Shown: positions 44,502-53,871, numbered from the stretch's first letter. The stretch is DNA of 64,000 bases from Thalassospira indica (GCF_003403095.1 NZ_CP031555.1:2584001-2648000), one strand, 5' to 3'. Notes: generated from the letters alone by a model not told the origin. A program made the numbers and translations.

Positions 44502-46063
44502 AGCGACGCTTCCTGTAGTTTTTTTGGTTCAGTTCGTTTTGCTGCCTGTTCCGGCAGGTTAAGCGCAGCTGACACCAGATTTGTTTCGTTAAGGTCATCG
44601 CCGGCAAGGGTTCGAACAATCCTGCCGTCATACATCACCAGCACCCGATCGCAGCAGCCAATGAGCTCGTCGTAATCGGTGGAGTACAAAAGGATTGCAC
44701 ATCCTTCTGCCGCCAATTTCTGCAACAGTTGATAGATTTCCTGCTTGGTGCCGACATCGATCCCACGTGTGGGATCGTTCAACAGAATGATGCGTGGCTT
44801 GGTCATCAGCCACTTGCCGATAACGACTTTCTGTTGGTTCCCGCCGGATAGCGCCCCGACAGGGCCATCAATGCCGTCTGCCTTGATCTTGAGGAGTGCG
44901 ATCATCTCGTCAATCGCGGCCTCTTCTGCGCGCTTATCAACAACACCCATCCGGCTCATTTTTTCGACCGCTGCGAAGGACAGGTTTTCACGCACCGTCA
45001 TCGACAACATCAGGCCTTCGTATTTGCGGTCTTCGGGCACCAAAGCAATGCCGATGTCATCTGACTTCGCCATCTTCGGACTGTTTAATTTGACCGGCGC
45101 GCCATTGATTTCCACTGATCCGCTCGACCCGATCAGGGTCCCAAACAGCCCCAATTGCAGTTGCCGTTGCCCCTGCCCATCCAAACCGCCGAGCCCAACA
45201 ATTTCCCCTGGCCGCATTTCCAGATCGATGCCATTAAGTTCATCGTTCCAGCAAAAGTCAGATACCTTCAGGATCGGCTTGGATGCGGTGGGTCGGGTGC
45301 TTTTTACCGGATAGACACTGCTGTATTCGCGACCAATCATCATCTCGACAACAGCACTGTCCGATTTTGTGCCGTTTTTGAATGTCTCGACTTTCGTGCC
45401 ATTGCGATAAACCGTACAGGTATCGGCCAGTTCAGCAATTTCGGGCATGCGGTGCGAAATATAAATGATCGCCATCCCTTCATCGCGAAGCCGATGCAGC
45501 ATCTTAAAGACCTTATCAACATCGGCCGCAGTCAGGGCAGACGTCGCTTCATCCAAGATGAGAATTTTCGGGTTGCGTGCCAGTGCCTTGGCGATTTCAA
45601 CCATCTGGCGCCGCGACAGTGAAAGATTGCTGACGGTTTCCATCGGATCAATGTTTTCGCCGCCCACACGCGCAAGGGCCTCTTCGGCGATGCGGCGCTG
45701 GGCCCGATAATCGATCATTCCGAATTTAAGTGGCGGACGGGTAATGCCAATGTTGTCGGCCACTGTCAGGTCCGGCAACAGCGACAATTCCTGAAAAATG
45801 CAAGACACGCCCAGATCATTGGCCTGTTGCGGGTTTGCAAAGCTTACGGTGTTGCCATCAAGTTCGATCGTTCCGCTATCAGGCTGCACAACACCCGATA
45901 AGATCTTGATCAGCGTCGACTTCCCCGCACCGTTTTCACCAAGCAGCGCATGGATTGATCCGCGGTGCGTATCGAAGCTGACATTTTCCAGTGCGCGGAC
46001 ACCACCGTAACGTTTGGTGATGCCCGACATCGACAATAGATAAGGAGATTTGCTCTCTGACAC
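44498..46063 (-). CDS. CUT2 sugar ABC transporter ATPase with two ABC domains (RbsA/MglA type)
   Basis: A 521-residue tandem ATPase. First domain: Walker A LGENGAGKST, signature SLSRRQMVEIAKAL, Walker B ILDEATSAL. Second domain: degenerate Walker A region (GLGGLDGQGQRQL) and ALSGGNQQKVVIGKWL, as usual in CUT2. I chose the GTG at 46063 with AGGA 8-11 nt upstream; the longer frame to 46111 would begin inside the hairpin that follows the binding-protein gene. Confidence 0.93.
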   Translation of the reverse strand: MSESKSPYLLSMSGITKRYGGVRALENVSFDTHRGSIHALLGENGAGKSTLIKILSGVVQPDSGTIELDGNTVSFANPQQANDLGVSCIFQELSLLPDLTVADNIGITRPPLKFGMIDYRAQRRIAEEALARVGGENIDPMETVSNLSLSRRQMVEIAKALARNPKILILDEATSALTAADVDKVFKMLHRLRDEGMAIIYISHRMPEIAELADTCTVYRNGTKVETFKNGTKSDSAVVEMMIGREYSSVYPVKSTRPTASKPILKVSDFCWNDELNGIDLEMRPGEIVGLGGLDGQGQRQLQLGLFGTLIGSSGSVEINGAPVKLNSPKMAKSDDIGIALVPEDRKYEGLMLSMTVRENLSFAAVEKMSRMGVVDKRAEEAAIDEMIALLKIKADGIDGPVGALSGGNQQKVVIGKWLMTKPRIILLNDPTRGIDVGTKQEIYQLLQKLAAEGCAILLYSTDYDELIGCCDRVLVMYDGRIVRTLAGDDLNETNLVSAALNLPEQAAKRTEPKKLQEASL

Positions 46064-46087
46064 GGCAGTTTTCCTAACTTCTTTGAA

Positions 46088-46119
46088 TACCGTCGACGCC
46101 ACGCACGGCATCGACGGTA
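46088..46119 (-). promoter_or_regulatory. Intercistronic hairpin after the sugar binding-protein gene
   Basis: TACCGTCGA (46088-46096) pairs with TCGACGGTA (46111-46119); GCC/GGC extends the stem inward after one mismatch. It lies between the binding-protein stop (46138) and the ATPase start (46063), with no U-run. An mRNA-stabilising or partial-termination role is inferred. Confidence 0.65.
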
Positions 46120-46137
46120 CCCGGACGTTTATTGTTG

Positions 46138-47250
46138 TTAGTTGTTTTCGCCTGTCTGAGACGCGATTTCTTCAGCCGTAAAGCCAATGTTGCAGGCTTC
46201 AAAATTGTTACCCGCAAAGAAGCTGCCCGGCAGTTTCGGGAACATCTCGACACCTTCCTTGAACGGGGAATAGGAAATCGAGGTCGGAAGCGCGATTTCT
46301 GACGGAACGACTTCACCCTTCAAGGCCGCGATTGCGGTTTTGATGGTCACAGATGACTGTGCCGGTCCCGTTCCGCCCGACTGGCAGCTTAGCTCTGCGC
46401 TGTTGCAAAGTTGACGAAATGCGTTCTCGGTCTCGCCGGAAATCGGGGCCTTGAACACGCCTGCATCGAGCATTGCGGTGGCAACACCTTGTGAGCCGCC
46501 CTGAACGTAAATGCCGTCAAACACACCGCCGGCCGCAATGGCATCTGCCGTCACTTTTTGGCCGTCACCTGGCGCCCAGTTTCCGACAACATCGACGACT
46601 TCGATATCGCGCCCGGATTCCTTGATTACCTCATGGAAGCCTTCATTACGTGCGATGTCGACGGGTTGGCCAGCCGGACCACGGACATGCAGGAACTTGG
46701 CCGGGCCATCACCGCTTTGCTCCAGAAGGAACTTGCCTGCCGACATTCCAAGTCCTTTCTGATCAACGTTGATGGCGATCTGGTTGGGATCATCAATCAC
46801 GTTGTCAAACGACAGAACGACGACATTGGCTTCATTGGCTTTACGCACCACCGATCCGAATGCGCGTGTGTTGTTGGCGTTAATGATAATGGCGTCAAAG
46901 CCCTGATCGATAAAGTTGTTGGCCGCGGCAATCTGTGCGGCGATGTCCTCACCGACCGACACAACTTTGAATTCTTCGATCTCGGCTGCGACTTCCGGCT
47001 GTGCGGCATAGGCCTTTGCGACCGCAATCATCTGAACGCGCCAGTCATTGGCGATAAAGCCGTTTACAAGCGCAATCTTGTAAGGCCCTTCGCGCGCAGG
47101 CCACTGGAAATAGGCAGTGTCATCGGAAACCGGTGTGAAACACGCCGGATCGGCACCCGGACCAGCAACAGTGTTCGGCCCGGCAAACGCAACTTGTGCA
47201 GTCATCATCAATGCGACAGTCGCTGTCGTCATCGTCAGTAATTTTTTCAT
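46138..47250 (-). CDS. Sugar ABC transporter substrate-binding protein (CUT2, RbsB-like)
   Basis: A 370-residue periplasmic binding protein of the Peripla_BP_4 family. Signal peptide to VAFAG (about residue 23). The NFIDQGFDAIIINANNTRAFG segment, SGDGPAKFLHVRGPAGQPVDIARNEGF and the DAIAAGGVFDGIYVQGG segment are typical of ribose/xylose-type binding proteins. It is longer than RbsB (about 296), with inserts whose meaning is unclear. First gene of the transporter operon. The sugar is unknown; a pentose or sugar acid precursor would fit the SMP-30-type lactonase. Confidence 0.91.
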   Translation of the reverse strand: MKKLLTMTTATVALMMTAQVAFAGPNTVAGPGADPACFTPVSDDTAYFQWPAREGPYKIALVNGFIANDWRVQMIAVAKAYAAQPEVAAEIEEFKVVSVGEDIAAQIAAANNFIDQGFDAIIINANNTRAFGSVVRKANEANVVVLSFDNVIDDPNQIAINVDQKGLGMSAGKFLLEQSGDGPAKFLHVRGPAGQPVDIARNEGFHEVIKESGRDIEVVDVVGNWAPGDGQKVTADAIAAGGVFDGIYVQGGSQGVATAMLDAGVFKAPISGETENAFRQLCNSAELSCQSGGTGPAQSSVTIKTAIAALKGEVVPSEIALPTSISYSPFKEGVEMFPKLPGSFFAGNNFEACNIGFTAEEIASQTGENN

Positions 47251-47419
47251 GGTAGTCCTCCCGTTGGATGCGCTGTTCTTTATCGCTTCCTCAGCAGGTC
47301 AGCGCCCCTGCCCGCATTGTGCAAGTTCTTGACGTCTCTTTGTCGCATGCCGACGACGAGCCTTCTGATCAAAGATCACAAGGGTCGGTTCTTCTGGTAT
47401 TTTCAGAGAAATTTCGTTC

Positions 47420-47438
47420 TCACGCCGTTTTGGCGTGA
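47420..47438. promoter_or_regulatory. Inverted repeat upstream of the sugar binding-protein gene
   Basis: TCACGCC (47420-47426) and GGCGTGA (47432-47438) form a perfect 7-bp inverted repeat with a 5-nt GTTTT centre, 170 bp upstream of the binding-protein start. It could be an operator or a leader hairpin. Confidence 0.45.
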
Positions 47439-47622
47439 ACCGAGATTTCCTCCCTGATGTCAGCATGTGACTTATTGTTTTTGTTTGGCTCTTTACCGTC
47501 GTGCGGCAAAGTTTGGTCAATGCCCGAAACCCAGACACCAAACCATGGCGCAATCTTCATCAGTTCCGATTAAATCGTAAAGAGCAGTTTCCGCAGAACG
47601 CATACGGTGTTACGCATCCAAG

Positions 47623-47638
47623 TTGCGGGTTCCCGCAA
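47623..47638. promoter_or_regulatory. Palindrome upstream of the GAF histidine kinase gene
   Basis: TTGCGGGTTCCCGCAA is a perfect inverted repeat with 7-bp arms, ending 50 bp before the kinase start. A good position for an autoregulatory operator. Confidence 0.45.
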
Positions 47639-47688
47639 GACAAGAGAAATGCCTGTGAATATTATCGAAGAGCTGGAGGAAACCACTC

Positions 47689-48894
47689 ATGTCGGATCTT
47701 GCTCATTACCTTCGCATCTCCAACTTGCTTGCGGGGAACCTTGATATTCACTCGGCGCTCAGTTCGGTCAAAACCGAGATCGAGAAGATTATCGAGTTTG
47801 ATCACCTTGATGTGTGCCTGATTGACACGGACAAAAGGTGGGCGACGGCCTATGAGGTTGGCGTCGAAACAGCCTGGAGCAAGATGCGCTCCCATGTCCG
47901 CAAGGCGCCGATCCGCGATATTTTGCTGGGTAAGACCGACCATCTATTGACGGGAAATGCCCTTGAGGATCCCCGTTTCCTTTTCCCCGGCGCGGTAAGT
48001 GCCCCGATTATTGACCACGAACTTCGTAGCCGCGTCAGTGTCGGTATGAAGGTGCTGGGTGAAGTCGTTGGATCGTTAAATTGTTCTTCGAAAAAGGAAG
48101 ATTTCTACGACCAGAGCCACCTTGAACAGATGCGCATTTTGGCTGACATGCTGGCCCCATATTTCTATGCCTTGCGCGCCAACGAAAAGGCCAACAAGGA
48201 GGCGATCATTCGCGCTGAAATCCTTGCACGCGAAGAAGGTCTGCGCCTTGGCGCACTCAGCCTTACCGACGCGCTTGAGGCCGAACGCCAGCGCATTGGC
48301 ATGGACCTGCATGATCAAACCTTGGCTGATCTGACACGTATTGCACGGGATCTTCGCCCAGGACTGAGCGAGGCGCAGTATCTAAGGCTGCAGCAGCAAG
48401 TCCAAAACATGATCCAGGGACTGCGCGACATCATTGATACCTCGATCCCATCGATTCTTGACCTGTTTGGCTTCCACCATGCTGTCCAGACGCATCTGGA
48501 ACGGGCTGTAAGCTATGACAGCGCAATGCGCTTCAAGGTCGATGATCAGACAGACGGCGCGATTGACCTGTTGCCCGAAACAACCCGCATCGCAGTCTTT
48601 CGTATCTGCCAGGAAGCCATCAACAATGCCGTGCTGCATTCGAATGCGTCACTTGTTTCGGTCTTGATTACCAAAAGCCCGGATGACTGTCTGACCATTC
48701 GTGTTTCGGATAACGGAAAGTTCCAGCCCCATCCAAGAAAACCGTCCAGTGGCTTGGAACATATGAAAACACGCGCCCGCCTGATCGGTGCAAAATATGA
48801 CCTTTCAACTTCCGACGGCACACAAATAACAATTCAGTTGCATCAAGCGACCAGACAACAAGGAGAAACGATCAATGAAAATATTGCTGGTTGA
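47689..48894 (+). CDS. GAF-domain sensor histidine kinase (NarX/HisKA_3-like)
   Basis: A 401-residue cytoplasmic kinase without membrane segments. Residues about 5-160 are GAF-like, 165-200 a coiled signalling helix, 200-260 a HisKA_3-type dimerisation domain with phospho-acceptor H208 in ERQRIGMDLHDQ, and 280-385 an HATPase_c domain (CQEAINNAVLHSNA as N box, VSDNGK, GLEHMKTRARLIGA). The signal is therefore intracellular. It overlaps the response regulator gene by 20 bp and is divergent from the sugar transporter operon, its most likely target. Confidence 0.9.
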   Translation: MSDLAHYLRISNLLAGNLDIHSALSSVKTEIEKIIEFDHLDVCLIDTDKRWATAYEVGVETAWSKMRSHVRKAPIRDILLGKTDHLLTGNALEDPRFLFPGAVSAPIIDHELRSRVSVGMKVLGEVVGSLNCSSKKEDFYDQSHLEQMRILADMLAPYFYALRANEKANKEAIIRAEILAREEGLRLGALSLTDALEAERQRIGMDLHDQTLADLTRIARDLRPGLSEAQYLRLQQQVQNMIQGLRDIIDTSIPSILDLFGFHHAVQTHLERAVSYDSAMRFKVDDQTDGAIDLLPETTRIAVFRICQEAINNAVLHSNASLVSVLITKSPDDCLTIRVSDNGKFQPHPRKPSSGLEHMKTRARLIGAKYDLSTSDGTQITIQLHQATRQQGETINENIAG

Positions 48895-49609
48895 AGATGA
48901 CAATATGCACGCGGATTTCCTGATGGAAATCGTCGAAAACGCGTTGCCGGAATTTGACGAAATCCTTGTTGCCCATAACGGCAAGGAGGCCGAAAAACTT
49001 GCCCATCTACATCAGATTTCAGCCGTCGTAATGGACCTTCGCATGAAGGAACATAATGGCATTGAAGCCGCGCGAACGATCTGGGCAGAACGCCCCCACA
49101 CAAGGATACTTTTCTGGTCGAACTATTCGGATGAGGCATATCTGCGGGGAATCACCCGCATTGTTCCCGATCAAGCGGCCTATGGGTATGTGCTGAAAAC
49201 CGCAACACCGGACAAGATGCGACTGGCGTTGCGTGCCGTCCTTATCGAAGCGCAGATTGTTGTTGATCGCGAAGTTCACCAGATCCAGGCACAGCAGATG
49301 CGCTCGCGCAGTGCACTGACGGAATTCGAGTATCTGATATTGCTTGATCTGGCGTTGGGACTTCCGGACAAGGCAATTGCCATGCGCCGAAAACTGTCGC
49401 TCCGTACCGTCCAGAACCGGTTGCTATCGCTTTATGACAAGCTGGAAGTTGAGTCACAGGACCAGAACGAAATGGGCATTGTGCTTAACAAACGCACACG
49501 CGCTGTTTCCAGTGCCATTGCCCGAAAGGTCATTAATCGCGAGGGTTTGATAAGTGCCAACAAGGAACTATCCGCTTGGCTTGCAGGTCAACCAGTGCCA
49601 CTGGACTAG
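48875..49609 (+). CDS. Response regulator, NarL-like arrangement
   Basis: A 244-residue regulator. Receiver domain (1-120) with acidic pocket EDD (7-9), phospho-acceptor D54 in VVMDLRM and the conserved Lys in YVLKTATPDK. A DNA-binding region of LuxR/GerE type at about 150-195 (LTEFEYLILLDLALGLPDKAIA then SLRTVQNRLLSLYDKL), followed by an extra tail of about 50 residues that typical NarL proteins lack. Its partner is the overlapping GAF kinase. Confidence 0.87.
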   Translation: MKILLVEDDNMHADFLMEIVENALPEFDEILVAHNGKEAEKLAHLHQISAVVMDLRMKEHNGIEAARTIWAERPHTRILFWSNYSDEAYLRGITRIVPDQAAYGYVLKTATPDKMRLALRAVLIEAQIVVDREVHQIQAQQMRSRSALTEFEYLILLDLALGLPDKAIAMRRKLSLRTVQNRLLSLYDKLEVESQDQNEMGIVLNKRTRAVSSAIARKVINREGLISANKELSAWLAGQPVPLD

Positions 49610-49647
49610 GTTCTTGGTCGGCATCACCAATCAGCAGAACTGGGCTA

Positions 49648-51069
49648 TCAGATTTCTTTGCGCTCGTCCAAAGGTGCCATATCGAAACTGATACTGAAGA
49701 TGCACCCGCTATGCTCTTTGGGTTGCGTCAGTTTAACCTTGGTTTCGTGGCGTGCAGCGATTTCCTTGACGATGGAAAGTCCCAGTCCGCATCCTTCGTC
49801 ATATCTTGCATCATTGATCCGATAGAACCGTTTGAAGACATCCTTGCGATGTTCGACCGGAATACCCGGGCCGTTGTCTTCGACGGTCAATATCACCTTA
49901 TTTTTGGCAGTGTTCTGTTCAAGCCGAACGGTCACGGCACTACCACTTGGGCAGTATGTCAGTGCGTTATGGACAAGGTTTTTAAGCAGCTCTTCAATCA
50001 AGGTCGCATCACCCATAATCCACGCAGGATCGGTGATCCCCTCATATCCAAGGTCAATGCCACGCTCGATCGCGACCGGCACTTTTGATCCGGTTACCGC
50101 ACGGGTAATTTCACACAGATCAATCTTGTCAAACGGCCGACCCGCAAGGCCTTCGGGTGCGGCACGTGCGGATGCCAATAACTGATTGGCCAGATGCGAT
50201 GTCTGCCTGGTCGAGGCCGCGATGGTATCCATGATCTGGTGGATTTTCTCAGGATCCTTTTCACGCTGCCCAAGTTCTGCCTGGGTTCGAAGTGCTGCCA
50301 ATGGCGTTCTAAGCTGATGCGCTGCATCTGCAGTAAAGCGTTGCATGGTCTTCAGGCTGTTTTCCAGCCGGCCGAAAAGCTGGTTGATGGCGCCCACCAG
50401 ATGGCGCACCTCGATCGGCACATCGTGCAAAATCGGTCTGAGATCACTCGGAGAACGGCGATTAAGCGCCTCTTCAAGCCTTGCAAGTGGTTTCAGGCCC
50501 TGACCGATCCCGAACCAAACGATCATGGCGGCAATGACAATCAGCAAGATCTGGCGCGCGGCGGCACTGGCAAGAATATCCTCGCTAAGCCTTGTGCGGG
50601 TTCCCATAGTTTCGGCAACGAGCACATGAAAACGGGTCGCTTTGCGAACACTCGCCACATAGCGTGAAAGCGCGCCGATCCGGACCGTTTCGCCGTTATA
50701 AACCGCATCGTAGAAAACCGGTTCTTCACGCAATGGCAGGAACTTCTCAGGCACCGGCGGCAGGTCTTCATAGCCGGTAATGAATTCGCCCTGTGCGGTA
50801 CTGACCTGATAGAAAACCCTGTCTTCTGCAGCACTTGTCAGCATCTCGAGCGCGACATAGGGAACGTCCACCTCAATCTTGCCACCGATCAGGACAACAC
50901 GGTCTGCAATGGCTAATGCAGAACTTAAAAGTGCACGGTCAAATGCTTGGTTTGTCGAATTAATTGCGTTACTTCGGACTTCAAGCAGCATCAGGGAACT
51001 GACCACCAAAAGCGGGATCAGCAGCGATATGACAAGCCTGCGCCGAAGTGATCGATTACGCCATTTCAT
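49648..51069 (-). CDS. tctE: Sensor histidine kinase TctE
   Basis: A 473-residue membrane kinase. Membrane segment at about 11-31, a periplasmic 2CSK_N domain (about 35-170), second membrane segment at about 170-190, HisKA domain with H251 in ADAAHQLRTPLAAL, and HATPase_c (NLVHNALTYCPSGS, VEDNGPGIP, GCGLGLSIVKEI). The 2CSK_N/TctE architecture and the nearby tctCBA genes support tricarboxylate sensing. It overlaps tctD by 4 bp. Confidence 0.9.
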   Translation of the reverse strand: MKWRNRSLRRRLVISLLIPLLVVSSLMLLEVRSNAINSTNQAFDRALLSSALAIADRVVLIGGKIEVDVPYVALEMLTSAAEDRVFYQVSTAQGEFITGYEDLPPVPEKFLPLREEPVFYDAVYNGETVRIGALSRYVASVRKATRFHVLVAETMGTRTRLSEDILASAAARQILLIVIAAMIVWFGIGQGLKPLARLEEALNRRSPSDLRPILHDVPIEVRHLVGAINQLFGRLENSLKTMQRFTADAAHQLRTPLAALRTQAELGQREKDPEKIHQIMDTIAASTRQTSHLANQLLASARAAPEGLAGRPFDKIDLCEITRAVTGSKVPVAIERGIDLGYEGITDPAWIMGDATLIEELLKNLVHNALTYCPSGSAVTVRLEQNTAKNKVILTVEDNGPGIPVEHRKDVFKRFYRINDARYDEGCGLGLSIVKEIAARHETKVKLTQPKEHSGCIFSISFDMAPLDERKEI

Positions 51070-51731
51070 GTTTTTTTCAACAGATAGCCAAGACCGCGAA
51101 CGGTCTGGATTTTGACATCGGCCGCCTCGACCCGTTTGCGCAATCGACTGATATAAAGTTCGACCGCGTTGGCACTGATATCGTCTTCAAACCCGGCCAA
51201 CTGGTCAACGATTTGCTCCTTGCTCAGAACATGGCCGCCCCGCATCAAAAGGATTTCAAGGATATTAAGCTCACGCTTTGGAATATCGACATCCGTGCCA
51301 TCAACCGTTACCCGTCGCGCCACTGTATCGAAACTGAGCTTCCCGCATTTAAGCTGGGTATTATGCGTTCCGGCATTGCGCCGCATAAGCGCCCTAACCC
51401 GTGCTTCAAGCTCGACCAGCTCGAACGGTTTGGCCAGATAGTCATCCGCACCAAGATCAAGTCCCTTGACCCTGTCTTCGATATCACCGCGCGCGGTCAG
51501 AATCAGAACGGCACTTTCGGCTCCGCGATGACGCAAACGTTTGAGAATCTCAAGCCCGTCAAGCTTCGGCAGGTTCAGATCAAGTACCACCAGGCCATAT
51601 TCCTGGGTACGCAAAACGTCGTCAGCCTCCTCGCCATCGGCAATCACATCGACCGCATAGCCAGACTGTCGCAGGGATCCTGCAATTCCGTCTGCCAGTG
51701 CGGCATGATCTTCGACAACAAGGACTCTCAT
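51066..51731 (-). CDS. tctD: Response regulator TctD (OmpR family)
   Basis: A 221-residue regulator: receiver domain with acidic residues ED (7-8), phospho-acceptor D51 in VVLDLNLPKLDG, Lys in DYLAKPFELVELEARVRALMRR, and a winged-helix Trans_reg_C domain (about 125-220). I chose ATG 51731, where the receiver domain begins; the longer frame to 51845 would add a non-homologous leader. It probably controls tctCBA and perhaps the divergent solute-binding-protein gene. Confidence 0.92.
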   Translation of the reverse strand: MRVLVVEDHAALADGIAGSLRQSGYAVDVIADGEEADDVLRTQEYGLVVLDLNLPKLDGLEILKRLRHRGAESAVLILTARGDIEDRVKGLDLGADDYLAKPFELVELEARVRALMRRNAGTHNTQLKCGKLSFDTVARRVTVDGTDVDIPKRELNILEILLMRGGHVLSKEQIVDQLAGFEDDISANAVELYISRLRKRVEAADVKIQTVRGLGYLLKKT

Positions 51732-51756
51732 TGTTTGCGCGACTTTTCCCTGATAA

Positions 51757-51770
51757 ACCTCGACAGAGGT
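51757..51770. promoter_or_regulatory. Inverted repeat in the tctD / solute-binding-protein divergent promoter
   Basis: ACCTC (51757-51761) and GAGGT (51766-51770) form a 5-bp inverted repeat with a GACA centre, 26 bp upstream of the tctD start. A short site; possible regulator binding. Confidence 0.3.
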
Positions 51771-51874
51771 AATTTCTATTCTGCCATTTTCCCGGCAAAG
51801 GCATTCAAGAACAAGCGATATCCTCGCCCCGGCACCATATGCCAATGACCATCCGCGACACAGAGTATTGCAGC

Positions 51875-52999
51875 ATGATTTCGGGCCGTATCTGTATTGG
51901 TTTATGTTTCATCGCCCTCGCGATGCAAGTTTCTTCTGCGATGGCCGAAGTTTTCACTTATCCGGCATTGCGTTCGTCCCAGGCATCCGATCCAGAACAG
52001 TCACTGCTGACCAGCACACAGCCGATGGCGGTTATCTATGGCTCCGCCGATATCGGTGCCTTTGTCCCGGTGATCGAGGCCTTTCAGCAAGATAACCCGT
52101 TTATTGGCGTTGAATACCATCAGCTGCAAACCCTTGAGATGTATGACATCACCCAAAGCCAGCGCGCCAACGGTGAACCAGCGGCGGACCTGATCATCAG
52201 CTCCTCGATGGATCTGCAGATGAAGCTGGCCAATGATGGATATGCCACCTCCTATCAAAGCAGTGAAACAGACGCTTTGCCCCATTGGGCGCGCTGGCGC
52301 AACGAAGCCTTTGCCGTAACGCAGGAACCGGCTGTCATCGCCTATAACCGCGAGTTTTTCCGCGAAAACGAACTCGAACCGCCCAGAACCCGCGAAGATT
52401 TTATCCGGTTACTTGTCAACCACGACGAGTTGCTGAGTGAAAAAGTCACGACCTATGACATTGAACGCAGCGGTGTTGGCTTCCTGTTTCTGGCGCGCGA
52501 TGAACGATTTTTCCCCGGCATCTGGGATTTTGTCCGCATTCTGGGTCAGGCGAAGGTAAAGCTTTATTCCAACACATCTCCGATGCTTGAAAAAATCGCG
52601 TCCGGTCAGGTGGTGCTTGGCTATAACCTGCTGGGATCGTATGCGGAAACCTTTACCCAACGAAACCCGAACCTTGGCGTCATCTTGCCAGACGACTTTA
52701 TCGTCGTTTATTCAAGGATCGCCATCATCCCGCGTGGTGCACGCAACCCCGACCTTGGCGGTCGGTTCCTTGATTTCATGTTGTCAATCAAGGGCCAAAG
52801 CGTCTTGCAGAATGAAGGGAACTTCAACCCGGTACGCGCCGACGTCCCGCCCAGCACATTCTCGTCGCTGATCTTTGACCGTTATGGCGAACGCGTACGT
52901 TCCTTCCCGGTTGGGCCGGGATTGCTGGTTTACCTTGATCAGGCCAAGCGTCAGCGCTTCCTGCGCCGCTGGCAGGATGCGCTACTGAACCGCAGATAA
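51875..52999 (+). CDS. Periplasmic solute-binding protein next to TctDE
   Basis: A 374-residue exported binding protein of the ABC-type iron/polyamine-like class (SBP_bac_1-related). Signal peptide to about SSAMA (residue 24). It has AVIYGSADIGAFVPVIEAFQ, AADLIISSSMD, EPAVIAYNREFF, GQVVLGYNLLGSYAE and a conserved C-terminus. No ABC permease or ATPase is adjacent. Proteins of this class frequently lie beside TctD/TctE pairs and may present a ligand to the kinase. The ATG at 51875 gives a normal signal peptide; ATG 51839 is possible. Confidence 0.85.
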   Translation: MISGRICIGLCFIALAMQVSSAMAEVFTYPALRSSQASDPEQSLLTSTQPMAVIYGSADIGAFVPVIEAFQQDNPFIGVEYHQLQTLEMYDITQSQRANGEPAADLIISSSMDLQMKLANDGYATSYQSSETDALPHWARWRNEAFAVTQEPAVIAYNREFFRENELEPPRTREDFIRLLVNHDELLSEKVTTYDIERSGVGFLFLARDERFFPGIWDFVRILGQAKVKLYSNTSPMLEKIASGQVVLGYNLLGSYAETFTQRNPNLGVILPDDFIVVYSRIAIIPRGARNPDLGGRFLDFMLSIKGQSVLQNEGNFNPVRADVPPSTFSSLIFDRYGERVRSFPVGPGLLVYLDQAKRQRFLRRWQDALLNRR

Positions 53000-53025
53000 C
53001 GCACCCTGCCCGACCACTTATCTTG

Positions 53026-53871
53026 TTAAGACTTGGCACTATCGGGTACCGGACGACGATCCGGGCCGGTATAGTTCCAGATCATCCGGCGCGGGATCGG
53101 TCCCTTGTTGCGGCCACCCTGTTGGGTTTGTTCCCACGCATGGGCAAGAATGCCCACCGACCGCGAAAGACAAAACAACCCACGCGCCAGTTCCGGCGCA
53201 AATCCCAGTTCGGCATAGATAACCGCCGTCGCACCATCGATGTTCATCGGGATCCGTTTACCTTTACGTGTCAAAAGCTCTGCCTCGATCGCGCTGGCAA
53301 TTTCGCCATACCGGCCCAACACATGACCTTCCAGAGCTGCATCGCGTACGAGCGCCAAAAGCCGCGGTGCACGTGGGTCCACCGGGTGGAACCGATGGCC
53401 AAAGCCCGGCACATGTTTGCCATGCTCGGCAATCTGATGATCAAGGCCGTCTGAAACTGCCGCTGTCATGTCCTGTCCGGCATCCATGCGTGCTGCGATG
53501 TCATGATAAAGGGCAACCGCCTGCTCGCCCGCACCACCATGCACATCACCCAGGACATTAACCGCACTGGCCATGGCATTGTTCAGGCCAACGCCACATG
53601 TTGCCGCCATACGGGCAATGGCGATGCTGGGGGCTTGCGGCCCATGATCGATGGCCGAAACAAGGGCTGCTTCAAGCAGCTTGGCCTGCGGTGCTGATGG
53701 TAATTCGCCACGTGTCATCAACCAGATCATGGTCGGAAAGCTGATATTGCCGATCAGATCCTCAATCGCGTAACCGCCATAATGGATTTTGCCCGGCTCC
53801 ATATCAATGATGCCGGTCTGCCACCAGTCGCGTACTTCGTTTTCAACGTCTTCAACAGTTTTCGAACTCAC
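53026..53871 (-). CDS. Citryl-CoA lyase-like protein (short citrate-synthase family)
   Basis: A 281-residue protein with the citrate synthase fold but much shorter than citrate synthase (about 430). The catalytic triad is conserved: H111 in GDVHGGAG, H159 in GFGHRFHPVDPRA and D212 in MNIDGATAV. Short members of this family include citryl-CoA lyase, which cleaves citryl-CoA to acetyl-CoA and oxaloacetate. The GTG start overlaps the CoA-transferase stop by 4 bp (GTGA), so the two are translated together. Cleavage of another 3-hydroxyacyl-CoA cannot be excluded. Confidence 0.82.
   Translation of the reverse strand: MSSKTVEDVENEVRDWWQTGIIDMEPGKIHYGGYAIEDLIGNISFPTMIWLMTRGELPSAPQAKLLEAALVSAIDHGPQAPSIAIARMAATCGVGLNNAMASAVNVLGDVHGGAGEQAVALYHDIAARMDAGQDMTAAVSDGLDHQIAEHGKHVPGFGHRFHPVDPRAPRLLALVRDAALEGHVLGRYGEIASAIEAELLTRKGKRIPMNIDGATAVIYAELGFAPELARGLFCLSRSVGILAHAWEQTQQGGRNKGPIPRRMIWNYTGPDRRPVPDSAKS

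Larger units (their letters stand above)
47251..47688. other. 438-bp divergent regulatory region between the sugar operon and the two-component genes
   Basis: It should contain promoters for both the minus-strand transporter operon and the plus-strand kinase gene. Two symmetrical elements are visible: a hairpin at 47420-47438 and a palindrome at 47623-47638. An 84-codon minus-strand frame (47299-47553) is rich in Lys/Arg/Thr, has no recognisable domain or ribosome site and is treated as spurious. The plus-strand kinase start is preceded by GGAGGA. Confidence 0.6.

Noticed and set aside
47299..47553. 84-codon minus-strand frame in the divergent region
   Set aside because: No ribosome site, no domain, and it crosses the inverted repeat at 47420-47438; probably non-coding.
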